Source: Bos javanicus
Taxonomy: Eukaryota > Chordata > Mammalia > Artiodactyla > Bovidae
Reading direction: 5' to 3'
Assembly: GCF_032452875.1 (NCBI RefSeq)
Contig: NC_083869.1
Coordinates: 123,758,001-123,822,000 of the forward strand
DNA length: 64,000 nucleotides
In this document: piece by piece, positions 11,413 to 22,690 of the stretch
Numbering within the stretch: the stretch's first letter is position 1
Layout of the letters: each line of letters starts with the position of its first letter
Notes under the pieces: model-generated
What the model saw: the letters and a program-made list of their open reading frames with translations, nothing else
What the model was told of the DNA's origin: nothing
Database searches by the model: none
Position numbers and translations under genes: made by a program

Positions 11413-11764
11413 TATTTCATTCCTGCCTTCATGGCAGCCACCTCTTTTTCCAGCCACCTCTCTCTCCTCTTTCTGCCAAAGGTGCAAGGGTTTGTGTGTT
11501 CTGTCTGTCCTTGGTGGGTCTTGTCAATCTGTGCATTTGGGCTCGTGGGGTGCCTTGCAGCCCTGGGCTCCCTGATGGGCTCAAAAAAGTTGTGATTTTG
11601 TAGTTTATCCGGCTTTTTCTTTTTCATATGCTATCTTGTGTCCTTTCATATTGAAGTAGAAGCAGAAATCCATGAGCCGACCAAAGAAGTAAACAGAATG
11701 TTAGGAAGCCTGAGCAAAGGTTGGAAGCAGCATAATGAGGGGGCATGATTTTCCCTTTATAAAG
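11413..11764. other. No gene seen
   Basis: AT-moderate DNA without recognised repeat or exon. The 84-residue minus frame at 11373-11627 starts inside the L1 tail flank and is not supported. Confidence 0.4.
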
Positions 11765-12010
11765 GTCACTTCTGCAGTTCAGCCTTCAACAAGTATTTGT
11801 TGGGCATGAGTTATGCATCAGGTACTGCTCAAGGCGCTAGAAAAAGTGGAGGCAGCTGGCGGCAATAATAAACTGATAAATGACTGAGAAACAGAGGCCC
11901 AGGGAGGGCCATATAAGAGACCCAGGTCACACAGCGAGGAAGCACAGAGTTGAACAAGAACCCAGCTTCTCCAGCTCCCGGCTACCAGGTCACAGGCTGC
12001 CTTTCATCCG
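11765..12010 (-). mobile_element. MIR-type relic
   Basis: The left part reads 'caacaagtatttgttgggca' (an ancient mammalian repeat motif), and the right part 'aacagaggcccagggagggc' and 'acccaggtcacacagcgagg' is the complement of MIR. Two adjoining old repeats are possible. Confidence 0.5.
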
Positions 12011-12149
12011 GAGGTTTGCTGGAAGCCCCCGAATCTAATTTGATTCTCACCCTGCTGGGAAACAGGGGCCACAGGCCAGGGCTCTGCGTCTCCAAAAGAC
12101 AATGAAATATAATTTCAGGCCCATGAAATTAATAAAGACTAAATAAAAA

Positions 12150-12640
12150 GAGAAGAAATCGATGCTGATAAATGCGTGGTGAGACAGGCACTCTCGGGCA
12201 CTGCTGGAAGTCTCTTTGGAAGGCAATTAAGCAATAAAGATCTTGAGCCTTCAAAATGTCAGCGCCCTGACACAGTGATAGCACCTCCAGGAATCGGTCC
12301 TTAGGAAGTGGTTAGGGATTCGAGCAGGGATTATGCCTTGAGATGTTTATTACAGCCCAAGGATAAGAGTGAAAAACCGTGATGCCCTGTTTATCCAGCC
12401 ACAAAGGATGACAAAGTAAACGATGACACTTCTGGATGAGGGACTGCTACGAAGCTATTAACATCTTGCTTTTGAGGAACTTTTCAATAATGGGAGAAAG
12501 CACTCATGATACCATGATAAATAAGAAAGAAAGCTCTTAAAAAAGAAAGAAAGAAAGAAAGCTGAGTATATAGTAAGATCTCAAAGACATAAACTATATT
12601 GTATTGATATATTCAAATCTACAATACATGCTTATAGAAA
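12150..12640 (+). mobile_element. L1 3' UTR (old L1M type)
   Basis: Matches the older L1 3' end order: 'cctccaggaatcggtcctta', 'atgtttattacagcccaagg', 'gagaaagcactcatgatacc', 'atagtaagatctcaaagaca'. It is diverged and contains a (GAAA)n run at 12541-12560. Confidence 0.65.
12541..12560. repeat. (GAAA)n simple repeat
   Basis: Four perfect GAAA units preceded by an A run, inside an old L1 3' end. Confidence 0.9.
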
Positions 12641-12664
12641 GGGGCAGTTAATAATACTAATAAT

Positions 12665-12855
12665 AACAATACAAAGAAAAGCTTTTGAGTACTCTCTCTG
12701 TACGCCACGTACTATGCTAAAGACTTTAACCCCCAAATGGACATAAGTGGTAGAAAATGAAGCACAGAGAGGTTAAGTGCCATGTCCAGTGTCATAAAGC
12801 TGAGAGTCCGAGCTGTGATATGAACTCTGGTCTGGAAGACACCTGCCTTTACTGG
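12665..12855 (-). mobile_element. MIR SINE
   Basis: Contains 'ccacgtactatgctaaagac', 'gcacagagaggttaagtgcc' and a decayed 'gtgtcataaagctga', spanning the core to the tRNA-related region in complement. Confidence 0.75.
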
Positions 12856-13884
12856 GTACTGCTGGAGCTGAGAGGGCCAGGCACTGTCTTGGACCACTGC
12901 CCATCGCCCCAGGCTCCTGGAGAGTCCGTGTGCTGTCAGGAGACCATGGAGGCTCTGCTGACCGCCCTGATAAACTGAGGCCCAGAGCCTATCTTGACCA
13001 TTTCCCAAGTTGGTCCAGGCCGCTGTTTTCTATTTGGCCCCCTCTGCCTGCCTTTCAACCCCCAGTTCTTCCGAGTTACTCAGGGTGTTTCCCCGATGGG
13101 CCGTGCTGACAGCTGGGAGATGTGTGGAGATGCAGGACCTTGTGAAGGTCTAAGGGCCCAGGCCTCCCCTCATTAGAGCTGCTCTCACATCCATCACCAT
13201 CAGTGAAAGGCGAACACCAGGGCAGGAGGATCCTGAAACTATCACTCAAGGGCTCCTCAAGTAGGGAGGGGACATGGTTTCCCCCCTGATTTGTTGACAA
13301 CTGTTTTCTTTAGTGCATCAGTTTCTGATGCCCCTGGGCTGCCCGAATCTCTCCCCACCTAGCCAGGGGCTCTTGGACAATCCATAGCTTATCTTGGTCT
13401 GTCTGCTCACTCACATGCACAGGGGAATCTCATAAGCCACCCCCACCAGACTTTATCCTCCCCTCCCTTGACTTCGTGGCCATCCCATCCACCTCTCCTT
13501 TGGATGGATCTAGATGTTCTGATCAGAAATGTGTTGCATCAGCCTGAGCAGGGAGTGAGGCTTCCTGGAAGTTGGAGGAGAGAAGGGAATAGATCCCCGC
13601 CTGCCCAGCTCACCCTATCTGGCCCTGTCATCACCTCGACGGTCCACCCCTCCCTTCTGTGAGGACTTAGAACAGCAGCCATATAGTGGGGACGCGCTGG
13701 TATGTTGGCCACTGGACTCAGGCTGCCCAGACCTCTTTCCCAGCAGGATTTCAGATCCAGCCAGGCCCACCCTTCTTGTAACACTCAGTCTGTACCACAG
13801 GCAGAGATGCAAGCAGAGAGATTTGTAATTATCTGTGTACACGTGTGTGCATTTTCCTTGACAAAGCATTTGTCTATCATTCTT
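12856..13884. other. Single-copy DNA, no gene seen
   Basis: No repeat family or exon recognised. Frames shorter than 100 residues occur on both strands. Confidence 0.4.
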
Positions 13885-14000
13885 CACTTCCCTGCGAGGC
13901 CAGGGAGGTCATCAGCCCCATTTCATAGATAAGAAAACTGAGGTACAGAGAAGTCACCTTCCATCCAGTTACCATTTAGCTAATTCAGTAATGGACACTG
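13885..14000 (-). mobile_element. MIR SINE fragment
   Basis: Contains 'cagccccatttcatagataa' and 'gaaaactgaggtacagagaa' in complement orientation. Confidence 0.65.
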
Positions 14001-14180
14001 GACTCCAGCTTGGGGGTGACTGATGCAAACTCACTGGTTGCCCTTGGTTACAGAATGAATCCTGAAGAAGCAGAAGCCACTGAGATGCACCTGGGGATGA
14101 GATGCTTATTAGGCATCAACAACTTGGAAAAGAAGGGAAGGATGCAGGGCTGGAAGGAAGGACAAGCCTGCCTGAGGAGG

Positions 14181-14255
14181 GTGTGCAGATGACAGCTCTC
14201 AGGTGACACCACCCCCCACTCAGCGTCTGTTTCCACCCACCGAGGAGCTTTGGGC
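14181..14255 (+). repeat. 75-bp repeat, copy 1 of an inverted pair
   Basis: About 75 bp from 'gtgtgcagatgacagctctc' to 'gaggagctttgggc'. It matches the reverse complement of 14861-14935 with roughly ten mismatches and no gap that I could see. The family was not recognised. Read on the minus strand, it encodes a peptide similar to that of the plus strand of the partner. Confidence 0.8.
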
Positions 14256-14554
14256 CGAGACACGTGCAGGGCTCCACATGCGAGGAGTCCAATGTGGCCA
14301 ACTTGCCAGCTGATCTCATGGAGGAATGGTGCCATCTCAAGGGCTCAGCAATGGCCTGTGCAACTGGCCGGTTGGTTTCCAGAAGGAGCAGTAGCTAGGT
14401 CCACTTGGTAAGTGGAACCTAGGACATTGTGCCCAATTATGGTCCCCATCTGTATAGGCCAACATGGGGTGGCCAATGGCCGGTGTCAACTGTTGGGTCA
14501 TTTTGTTGACTTGGTCCCTTAATGCATCTTCTTTAGAGGAAGAGCATGGGATAC

Positions 14555-14757
14555 AAAGACTTAAGCACTTATTGAGCATTTACTAAGTACCAGGTACTGA
14601 GTTACAAGTTTTATATCTATTAGCTTATTCAGTAATAAGAACTCTCACCATACCCATTTTACAGGTTGGGAAACTGAGGCCCAGAACAGGTCAAATAACT
14701 TTCCAAGTCTACTCAACTAGAGAGTGGAAGAACAAGGGTTCAAATGCGGGCATGTGG
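14555..14757 (-). mobile_element. MIR SINE
   Basis: Nearly full-length complement MIR: 'cacttattgagcatttacta', 'cccattttacaggttgggaa', 'actgaggcccagaacaggtc', then a decayed tRNA-related end 'gaacaagggttcaaatgcgg'. Confidence 0.8.
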
Positions 14758-14860
14758 CTCCAAAGCTTGGGCTTGACCCGTGGTGTCACATGGCTTCTCT
14801 GAACACCCAGACAGATCCTGGTCCCGTTCGCTCCCCCAGCAGGGAGAGCCCAAAGCTTCA

Positions 14861-14935
14861 GCCCAAAGCTTCTCGGTGGACGGAAACAGACACTGGGTGG
14901 GGGATGGTGTCACCCGAGAGCTGTCATCTGCCCAC
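14861..14935 (-). repeat. 75-bp repeat, copy 2 of an inverted pair
   Basis: Reverse-complement partner of 14181-14255, from 'gcccaaagcttctcggtgga' to 'ctgtcatctgcccacc'. It is immediately preceded by a 13-bp tandem duplication (units 14847-14859 and 14860-14872). Confidence 0.8.
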
Positions 14936-15049
14936 CCTGCCCCATGCAGGCTCAGCCAGGCCCACCACCCAGAGGTGAGGTCGCTACTGATCATGTGCTT
15001 CCAGAGCACATCCTTGTGGCTGGAGATGAAGGGTAGCTGTTCAAGATAT

Positions 15050-15310
15050 ATTCGTTTAGCATCGACTATGTGCCAGACCCTGTGCTGGGGATTCATGAAT
15101 GAACAAAAGCAGATTCTCCCCTATACTTCACGGTTTACAGTGAGGGTGAGGATCAAGTTTAAAATAACACCTTTGATGGATCTCACAGGGCAAAGGAGAT
15201 GGAGCCAAGAGGGCTTGTGGTGGAAGCTCTGAACCAGCCAGGGGAGTCAGGGAGGGCTTCCAGAAGGAGGCAATGCTGGAGTGTAGTCAGAAGCCTGGAA
15301 ATGCTCTCGC
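15050..15310 (+). mobile_element. Ancient mammalian repeat, family not assigned
   Basis: Shows 'tatgtgccagaccctgtgct', 'gggagggcttccagaaggag' and 'tgctggagtgtag', the ordered landmarks of a recurrent old repeat with relatives at 19.9, 24.7, 25.5, 35.8, 37.0, 39.9, 47.5 and 57.8 kb. Confidence 0.5.
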
Positions 15311-16295
15311 ACTGCTCAGAACTACATCCGGGAAGGGACTGGAGTCACGACTGAGTGTCTGGGCAAGATTATGGTTAAGATTCCTGGAATCCTAAAACCT
15401 TGTGATCAGACTCAATATTCTATAGTTGTAAGATTCCATTAAGTGAAGATTCTATGACCTGAGAATTTACGATTCTGGAAGTCAAGGACTATTTGGTTCT
15501 AGCGTGTTGGCATCCTCACACATGAGCCTTTGCTGCTGGAGAAGCACCAGGTAGAACGTTCCACGGGTCAGAAGCTTGCTATTCCCCTTCCTGAGCCCCA
15601 GCCAGGCCCATAACACGGATACATCTGCAGCTCTTTGTGGCTTAGAGAATGTAAATTTATTCTGCAGCTCCAGCATCAGGCACTCACCTTATCTGCATGT
15701 TCCAGTTGTAAGGATAAATATTAGGAGACTAGTCTGTGGAGATTTTCTGTGTGTACATGAGTTAAATCCTCCAGCCAGTGGTTAATCCAGGCAGGGATTT
15801 CAACAGAAATGCTTTCCTTATATTAATTACAAGGAAGGGCTGGTAACTGGGCCTCTGGCACTATCTGAAGAGGGCTCCTGTCTCCCCAGGAAGGGACTGA
15901 GAAGGGTCTTTGTGTGCTGAGGCTTCGGGCCGAGGTGGGAGGAGGCAGGAGGGAGGGCAGCCCCAGCGGGTCTGGGCTGTGTGCGCAGATGGGGCTGTTT
16001 TCTGCGAGCATCTGGGGGTCTCCATGTGAACCTCTGGGTCTGGGCTCACCCAGGGCTGGTGCTTGAAGAGCTTCCCCAGAGGGATGAGAGGGGCAGGGCA
16101 GCCCTACCACGGGTCAGACGCTGCCCTGGGTCCCCGGCCAGATTCTGAAGTCAGACAGACGGGGCAGAGCTCATAGTTCAGTCAAGTGATCTCCTCAAGC
16201 CCCTGGGGATTCGGTTTCTTCAAGGGGACCCAGGGTCTCAACCACCCCATCCCATATGCTGGTTCTAAGAATTAGCAATAGAGCATCAAAGCCAG
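15311..16295. other. Mostly single-copy DNA
   Basis: From about 15385 to 15480 there is a degenerate 'gattct/aatcct' run resembling an old low-complexity repeat. No gene was recognised in the GC-rich remainder. Confidence 0.4.
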
Positions 16296-16299
16296 CAGA

Positions 16300-16505
16300 C
16301 ACTCTCATAAAGCCCGCTGGAGGCCAGGCACGGCTTGAAGCCCTTTGCATAGTTGACTCTCCACCCCAGCCCAGTTGGGGCAGGACTGTTACTCTCCCCA
16401 CTTCACAGATGAGAAAACTGAGCCACAGAGAGATTAAGTAACTTGCTCAATATCACATCAGTAAGACAACACAAAACAGCAGAAGCAGAATTTGCAATCA
16501 GACAG
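16300..16505 (-). mobile_element. MIR SINE
   Basis: Contains 'cccacttcacagatgagaaa', 'actgagccacagagagatta' and 'agtaacttgctcaatatcac', a well preserved complement MIR core. Confidence 0.8.
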
Positions 16506-16639
16506 TTGGCTCCAAAATCAAGGAACTTAAAAACACTGCATTCAAATTATTCCAACCCCCCTCCTAGCTGGGTGCCCTCAGCACGGGCACCCTAGGATCT
16601 GACTCTCACCCTTCTGTTCTGAGGTTCAAGATTCTAACC

Positions 16640-16735
16640 ATGTGACAATGAAATGCAGTCAAGGTCTCTAGGCCTTTGCTTGTGCTGTACCTGCTCTCTG
16701 GACCACCCTTCCTCTGGCTTGTCCAACAGTCACCA
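16640..16735 (+). mobile_element. L2-like fragment
   Basis: The phrase 'aggcctttgcttgtgctgta' followed by 'ctggaccacccttcc' resembles the L2 3' UTR motif. Short and diverged. Confidence 0.4.
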
Positions 16736-17214
16736 AGTTAGCTTCCTGTTGTTAAGACTGACATTCTGAGAAGACCAACCCAATGATGTTGGTATAACTA
16801 CTTTCTTGTGGCCAAGGGCCCCAGTAGCTATCTGGGAACTCTGACCCCACTGCAGACTGCCAAGATCACTTTGTATAGTTAATGGAGAAGCCATTCCTGT
16901 TTAGAGGCTGTAAAGTTCCTCTCACCTGACTCCCCCAGGAATGTCAGTCACTCCTCCCAGCAGCCAGGAGTCCAGGAGACACACCTCCTTTTTGTCACAA
17001 ACCAAACCACTTAGTCAGGTTCATTAAATGTGAATTGATTATAAGAATATTACTTGGGATTTAAAAGAGATACACTTAAGAGAGGAATGGGGGAAGAAAA
17101 TAACAGAACTCTACGGCTTTGTTATGTTTTTTCAGAGCAAGCCTTGGTAAGAAATTGAAGGCTAAAATAAATTTTTGAAATTTGTGGTTATTGTCGCTCC
17201 CAACCTACTTTCTC

Positions 17215-17330
17215 TAATTCCAAAACATAAACTCCATATGGGTGGGAATTTTGTCCACTTTCTTCACTGCTGAATCCCAAGCACTTAGAACATTTTACCG
17301 CATGCAGTACGAGGACAATAAAAATTATAT
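17215..17330 (+). mobile_element. L2 3' end fragment
   Basis: Contains 'ttcttcactgctgaatccca' and 'agcacttagaacattttacc' near a terminal 'caataaa', matching the L2 3' terminus. The 300 bases to its left show no recognised feature. Confidence 0.55.
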
Positions 17331-17407
17331 AAATGAAAACTAAACAAATAAAATTTTTAAAGAGATACATTGAGGTACTATGTGATTAATCAAAAAAAAA
17401 AAAAAAA

Positions 17408-18515
17408 CAGGCAAGTCAGTTGAGAAAATTAATGAAACCGTAGTTGGTTCTTTGGAAAGATCAGTAAAATCAATGAGCCTCTATCAGGCTAAGAAAAGTA
17501 GAGAGAGTCACAAATTACTAATATCAAAAATGAAAGCAGGGCCATTACTACAGATCTCGTGGAAATTAAAAGGGTAACAGAGGAACATTATGAACAACTC
17601 TATGCCCACAAATTGGATAACCTAGATGACATGGACCAATTCTTTGAAAGACACAATCTGCCAAAACTCAAGAAGAAATAGATGATCTGAATAGACCAAT
17701 ATTTATTAAAGAAATTGAATAAATAATTAACAACCTCACAAAATAGAAAGCATCAGGCCCAGAAGGGTTGACAGGTCAGTCCTAAAAAAATGTTTAAAGC
17801 TATACCAACTCTGTACAATCTCTTTCAGAGGATAGACGCAGAAGGATTTCTAACTCATCCTATGAGGCAAGCATCACCTTAATACCCGAGCTAGAAAAAG
17901 ACATTACAAGACAACCAAACATAGGCCAGTATCTTTCATAACGCTTGGTGTAAAAATCCTCAACAAAATATCAGCAAAACAAATTCAAAAAACTAAAAAT
18001 AATTTCACTGTGACTTCCCTGGTAGTCCAGTGGTTAAGAATCCAACTTCCAACCAGGGTGGATCCCTGGTCTGAGAACTAAGGTCCCACGTGCTGTGGGG
18101 AAGCTAAGTCCACGTGCTCTGGAGCCCACACATGACAACAAGAGAGAAGCCCACTCCCACAGTGAAGATCCCGTGTGCTGCAACGGAAACCTGATGCAGC
18201 CAAATGAAAATCATAATAATAATTCCACCACGATCAAGTGGGATTTATCCCAGGTAGGCAAGCCTGGTTCATCACTCAAAAATCAATTAATGTAATCCAT
18301 CACATCAACAGACTAAAAAAGAAAAGTCACATGGCTGAATCAAAAGATGCAGAAAAAAGCCTTTGACAAAACTCCATTTCGTAACAAAAACTCTCAGTAA
18401 ACTGGAAATAGAGGGGGTAGTTCTCAAGCTGATAAACACATCTACAAAATACCCACAGCAAACATCATACTTAGTGGTGAGAAATTTGAAGGATTCCCAC
18501 TAAGAACCATATTGA
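17408..18515 (+). pseudogene. L1 ORF2 fragment (reverse-transcriptase N-terminal part), interrupted
   Basis: Starting just after an A15 run, the plus strand carries the post-endonuclease linker and N-terminal reverse-transcriptase region of L1 ORF2, for example QVGFIPGRQAWF encoded after 18232 and AEKSL/FDK-like remains near 18350, then 'catacttagtggtgagaaat' (ILSGE). Many stops and frameshifts are present. A CHR-type SINE splits it at 18009-18217. The catalytic YADD part and the 3' UTR are absent, so it is a dead fragment. Confidence 0.85.
18009..18217 (+). mobile_element. CHR-type (cetartiodactyl) tRNA-derived SINE
   Basis: The head reads 'ttccctggtagtccagtggt' then 'taagaatccaacttccaacc', followed by a tail with 'agagaagcccactcccacag' and 'tgatgcagccaaatgaaaat'. 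The tail differs from Bov-tA. The flanks 'aataatttcac' (17998-18008) and 'aataattccac' (18218-18228) form an 11-bp duplication with one mismatch inside the L1. Confidence 0.85.
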
Positions 18516-19179
18516 TCCTGGCAGGTATCATTTAAATTCTTTTTACTTCTTCACTTTAAAACTTACTAATAATGGCCCAATTCTTGTGGATTAGCAAACC
18601 TGTACTAATGGATGACCAAATGAAATGAACTGGCAAGAGTGAAGAGCAAGTTTAAATGAAGCCAAGGTTCTGTGGTCCAGGGAAGGTGAGCCTGGAACAG
18701 GGGAACCTCTGTAAAGGAAGCACCAGCCTCATGGACCCCTGAGGGTCATCATCCTGCAAATGCTCTCAAGGGGTCTCCATTTGTGGGCTGGGGTTCAGGC
18801 TGCCTTGCTTGCTCACCTGGAACATGGCCCCAGCCTCCCATTTTGCCAACTCCAATCCCATCTCCCAACCCTAGATCAGAAGTGCCTCAATCAGAGCATG
18901 GCAGGAAAAGATGCTCAAGAGATGCTCAAGTGTTGACTGTTCTCATCAGAAGCTATGATATAGTGGAGTCCTCACCTTGGAAGGTCCAAAGTCAGGGAGA
19001 GAGTTGGTCACAGAGGCAAAGAACTAGGGATGTTGGGTCAGCACTCCCAAAGCCCCCCGCACTCCATCCCTCCTCACGTCCAAGAGCTGGCAGGGCAGGA
19101 TGCTCGCTTCTCGTCCCCCAGCCCTCCAGGTAGAGATGAGGGAACTGAGGTTCTGAGGGTGGTGCAGCCCACGGGCTGG
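18516..19179. other. No gene seen
   Basis: AT-rich start that may be the flank of the L1 fragment, then single-copy GC-rich DNA. The 116-residue frame at 18783-19133 has no recognisable domain. Confidence 0.4.
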
Positions 19180-19390
19180 AAGCATGGGTTCTGGGGCCCA
19201 AAGGACCTGGGTCAGCGCCACTCATTCCTGTGGGACCGGGCACCTATTTCCTCATCTATAAAATGGGGATATTTGTGGTACTTACCTCCTAGGGTGGTTG
19301 TGTTGGATCAAACTGTGTAAATGTCTATGAATGACCTGGCACTGAGCCTGGCACATTGTATGTGGCTCAATAATGTTAGTTAAGAGTGAT
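19180..19390 (+). mobile_element. MIR SINE
   Basis: Plus-strand MIR with 'atttcctcatctataaaatg', 'ctcctagggtggttgtgttg', 'gagcctggcacattgtatgt' and 'ggctcaataatgttagtt' in the expected order. Confidence 0.85.
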
Positions 19391-19854
19391 AACAATAATC
19401 ATCATTCATATTATTCTCCTCAAGTGACTTGGCCTCTCAGAATCCGAGGCCTGTGTGTTCTGTAAGCCTACAGACCCCGGGATGACTGCTTTAGGCATTT
19501 TTATTTGTGTCTTCAGCCCTTGTCATGGTTCTCAAGGATCTCAGACTATGACTCCACAATCTCATGGTCATTTCATTTCCTGTCAACGAATAGTGATTGA
19601 TTTTGCCTGATATTTACATGGTCCTGAGCGTGTGAGTCTCCAACCATTAGAAATAATTTCCTTCTGCGTCTCTTAAATTCCTAATCGAGGGTCTCTCACA
19701 TTCAAGTACTTGGTCTGTGTTGCTTAAAGAATTTATAGGATGGATTTTTTAACTATTAATACATCACTGATTTATCAGATTAAGGATAAACATTTCAACA
19801 TTAAAAAGGTTTGTTTGGAAAACCTCACAATTCAATTATCATTGTTGTATTTAG
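19391..19854. other. AT-rich DNA, no gene seen
   Basis: No repeat family was recognised. A frame of 101 residues (19740-20045) runs into the next ancient repeat. Confidence 0.4.
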
Positions 19855-20170
19855 CACTTACTCTGCCCCAGTATTGCTTTTATATGGGGCACATGGTGGA
19901 GAGGGAAACAGACAAGTTTCCTGCTCCTGATAGTTTATGTCTTCATGGGCAGATAAGAAATGAGGATGGAGAAAAAGATGGAGGTTCATGTGGAAGGACC
20001 AGAGGTGAGAAGGAGCATGATGCTAAGAGGAGCTGGAGGAAGTGAAAGGAGACCTGAGTGACTGCAGAGAGGTGACCAACAGGGAGGTCACGTGGCCTGA
20101 AAGGCCCTCATCAGGGTCCCGTCCTTCATCCTGAATACTGGGCAGCCACTCTAGGGAGATGTTCAAAGAC
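19855..20170 (+). mobile_element. Ancient mammalian repeat, family not assigned
   Basis: Order of 'cctgctcctgatagtttatg', 'gaaggagcatgatgctaaga' and 'catcctgaatactgggcagc' matches landmarks of the recurrent old repeat seen elsewhere in the window. Confidence 0.45.
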
Positions 20171-21100
20171 TGGACGACCCCAGTCCTGGAACTGGGGGCG
20201 GTTCTTGTGGAAAACAAAGAGGGGGGCAGTCCAGACCTCCCAGCAGGGACATGGCCACTTAACTTGCCACTAAATCCAGACCTGAAGCCAAGAGCAATGG
20301 CCCCACTGTCTCCCACCCTGACAATGGAGACACAGCAGTGAGACTCATCTTCCTTATGCCATAGCATCCACCCCTGGAACTGTAATGTCATATGTGAGTG
20401 AGAAACACCCTTAATGAACTAGAGAACAACAAGGCAAATTGATGAGGCAGGGTTTGGAGGGACGCGGCCTTCCTGCTGGTGTTGGAATGTCCTGTGGGGG
20501 TTCACTGTTCTTTCTGAATTGGTTGGGGGGGCGGGGGGGCGGGGGGGGCGCTCCAACTCCACGGGGCTTCTGCAGGATAATTTCTGATCCGAATGGCAGA
20601 GGGAAAAAGCAGACCCATGCCAGCACCTCCTAGCACTGTGCACTGATGCTCCAGAAAGCCCAGCCAGTTCTGGGAAGCTCATGACTGAATCACATCGATT
20701 TTTAAAAGCATTTTCCATACTGGGTTCAAAAGACACTGGTTTGGGAGATGTTAACAGCTGACAACTTTGTGCCAACAGACTACACTGACCTTTTGTTCTC
20801 ATTTTATGAAGAGCCTGTTACAACCTCATCCCGGGCTGCCATGACATCAGGTCCAAGTACACGCGCTGGCTGGGATGAGGACCAGGATACCCTCATTCGG
20901 CGTTCCCTGCAGAGCCCAAAGTGTCACCGAGTGGACACTCTCCTCCATGGGCTCAATTTCATCCCCTCTACCCAAGTCCATACCTCTTCTTCTGCCCTGC
21001 TCTCATCTGTTCCTGGCTCAGGATTCTGGTCCAGCCAGCCCCAGGTTTGGGATTCAAGTGAAATAAGGCAGAGCTGAGAGACACCAATCATCGGTCAGAA
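20171..21100. other. Single-copy DNA with a poly-G/C tract
   Basis: No gene was recognised. It holds the G7-C-G7-C-G8 tract at 20525-20548. Confidence 0.4.
20525..20548 (+). repeat. Poly-G tract (G7 C G7 C G8)
   Basis: Twenty-four bases containing three long G runs separated by single C bases. It can be divided into four or more G3 runs, so a G-quadruplex is possible. Such tracts are also error-prone in assembly. Confidence 0.9.
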
Positions 21101-21260
21101 GAGCGAGTCCTGGTCCCTGTTCTGCCACTGACTCAGTCATGACCTTGAATAGGTCACGTCCCCACTCTGGGCCTCAGTTTCCCAACTGGACCATGACGGG
21201 GTTTAACTGGATGAGCTACCTTGTCCCTCTCCACTCTAGGAGCCCAAGAATCTCTGATTC
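21100..21260 (+). mobile_element. MIR SINE
   Basis: Contains 'ctgttctgccactgactcag', 'ctgggcctcagtttcccaac' and a decayed 3' part, in plus orientation. Confidence 0.7.
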
Positions 21261-22520
21261 TGTGCTGGAGAACTTGCCCAGGTATTTCGTAACAGATGAC
21301 ACAGAATCGATTGACGATGGTGTCTACCTGGGAGGTTAGAAAGGAGAAAACATCAACTTAATCATGAACCGTAATCAGAAACCAAAAGATTTACCTTCAT
21401 GCTAGTCACCACTGAGAGAACAGAGGGACACTTTTGTTTCCAGAGTGATTAAATTCTAATCACTAAACTAAGATGACGTGTCAGGACATAATGATTTGAT
21501 CCCTCTTCTAACACACAGGATGTAGGATTAACTGAGTCAGTAAAAGGAATGAAAGCCCTTCTTGATGTAAGAGTCTGGGGGCAGGGAAGGAATGGATCAA
21601 GAAGGAGGGGGCCTGGCCTCTGATGACAGAAAAAAAGGTGGTAGGAACCAGGAGGAGAGGTGGGTAAATACCAACAATAATAATAACAGCTCATGTGTGT
21701 TAGGCACCAACCTCCTTCTCACCACTCTTTGTAAAGAGACTTAGCCGAGGGCCTGGCACACAGAGGGTGTCTGTGCTGGTTGGACTGATTCGTCCAGCAG
21801 CCATCAGTGAGGTCTATTTTTGATGCTGCTAAAAGGGCACCTCCTCTCATATCTGCCATGTGCAGCCTAGCTATCAGCTCTCAGCAAACTTCTAAGAAAT
21901 GATGAGATTAGAGGAGAAAGTGAGCAAGACTCCCCACGTCCCCAGTCACAGCAGCATTCGCAAAGGCCTACCCGCCGTGAACACGAGGCTGCCCCATCAC
22001 ACCACAAGGTCAGACAGTGTCTTCACATCCTGAACGTGGCACAAGGCAGGCATCTCCGAAAAGCCTGGAATAGATCCCGCCCGTGCATCCCTGACCTTCC
22101 CAGGTACCTCTTGGGCCTGACCTCTCTGTTTCCACCAAGATGCAGTTATTCTAAAGGGGACTTTAAATAACCCCTCAGCTGCTAAGAACTGTATTCTGTG
22201 TCCCACAGAGATGTGTGCAGCTGTGAAAGATGAGTGAGAGAGAGGCTCAAGGCCCGGGGGCTTTAGGACAAGGAGCATGAACTGTGCCCTCCTCTTCTTC
22301 CCTCCTTTGGGATGTCAGTTTCCAGTGACTCAGCGGATGTCACCACAGAGCCCCAGGCCATGTGCAGGGCTGTGTCACAGAGAGAAAGCTTAGGTGTATT
22401 CCATGGTTGAGGAGGTCATAGTCAGCTGGGGCAAGCCGACCTGCCAGCAACACACACCATCTTCCCCGCAAAGCCCCATACTAGAGGACACAGCGATGGG
22501 AGCCGATCCAAGAGCTCCTC
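21261..22520. other. Single-copy DNA, no gene seen
   Basis: A short 'aataataataa' run lies at about 21676-21687. Small frames on both strands have no domain signature. Confidence 0.45.
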
Positions 22521-22524
22521 CTGT

Positions 22525-22690
22525 ATACAACCTGCTCATTTAGTGCCTACTGTGTGCTGGTGCCGTGGCCTGCTGATTCACTGGCCCCACATCAACTGTC
22601 GCTGCTATTTAGAGATAAGGATACGGGCTCAGAGAGGTTGGGGAACTCACAGTCACACAGCCAGGGAGGCAGTTTGAGTCAGCATGTGCT
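22525..22690 (-). mobile_element. MIR SINE
   Basis: Contains 'agtgcctactgtgtgctggt', 'gggctcagagaggttgggga' and 'acagtcacacagccaggg' in complement. Confidence 0.75.
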
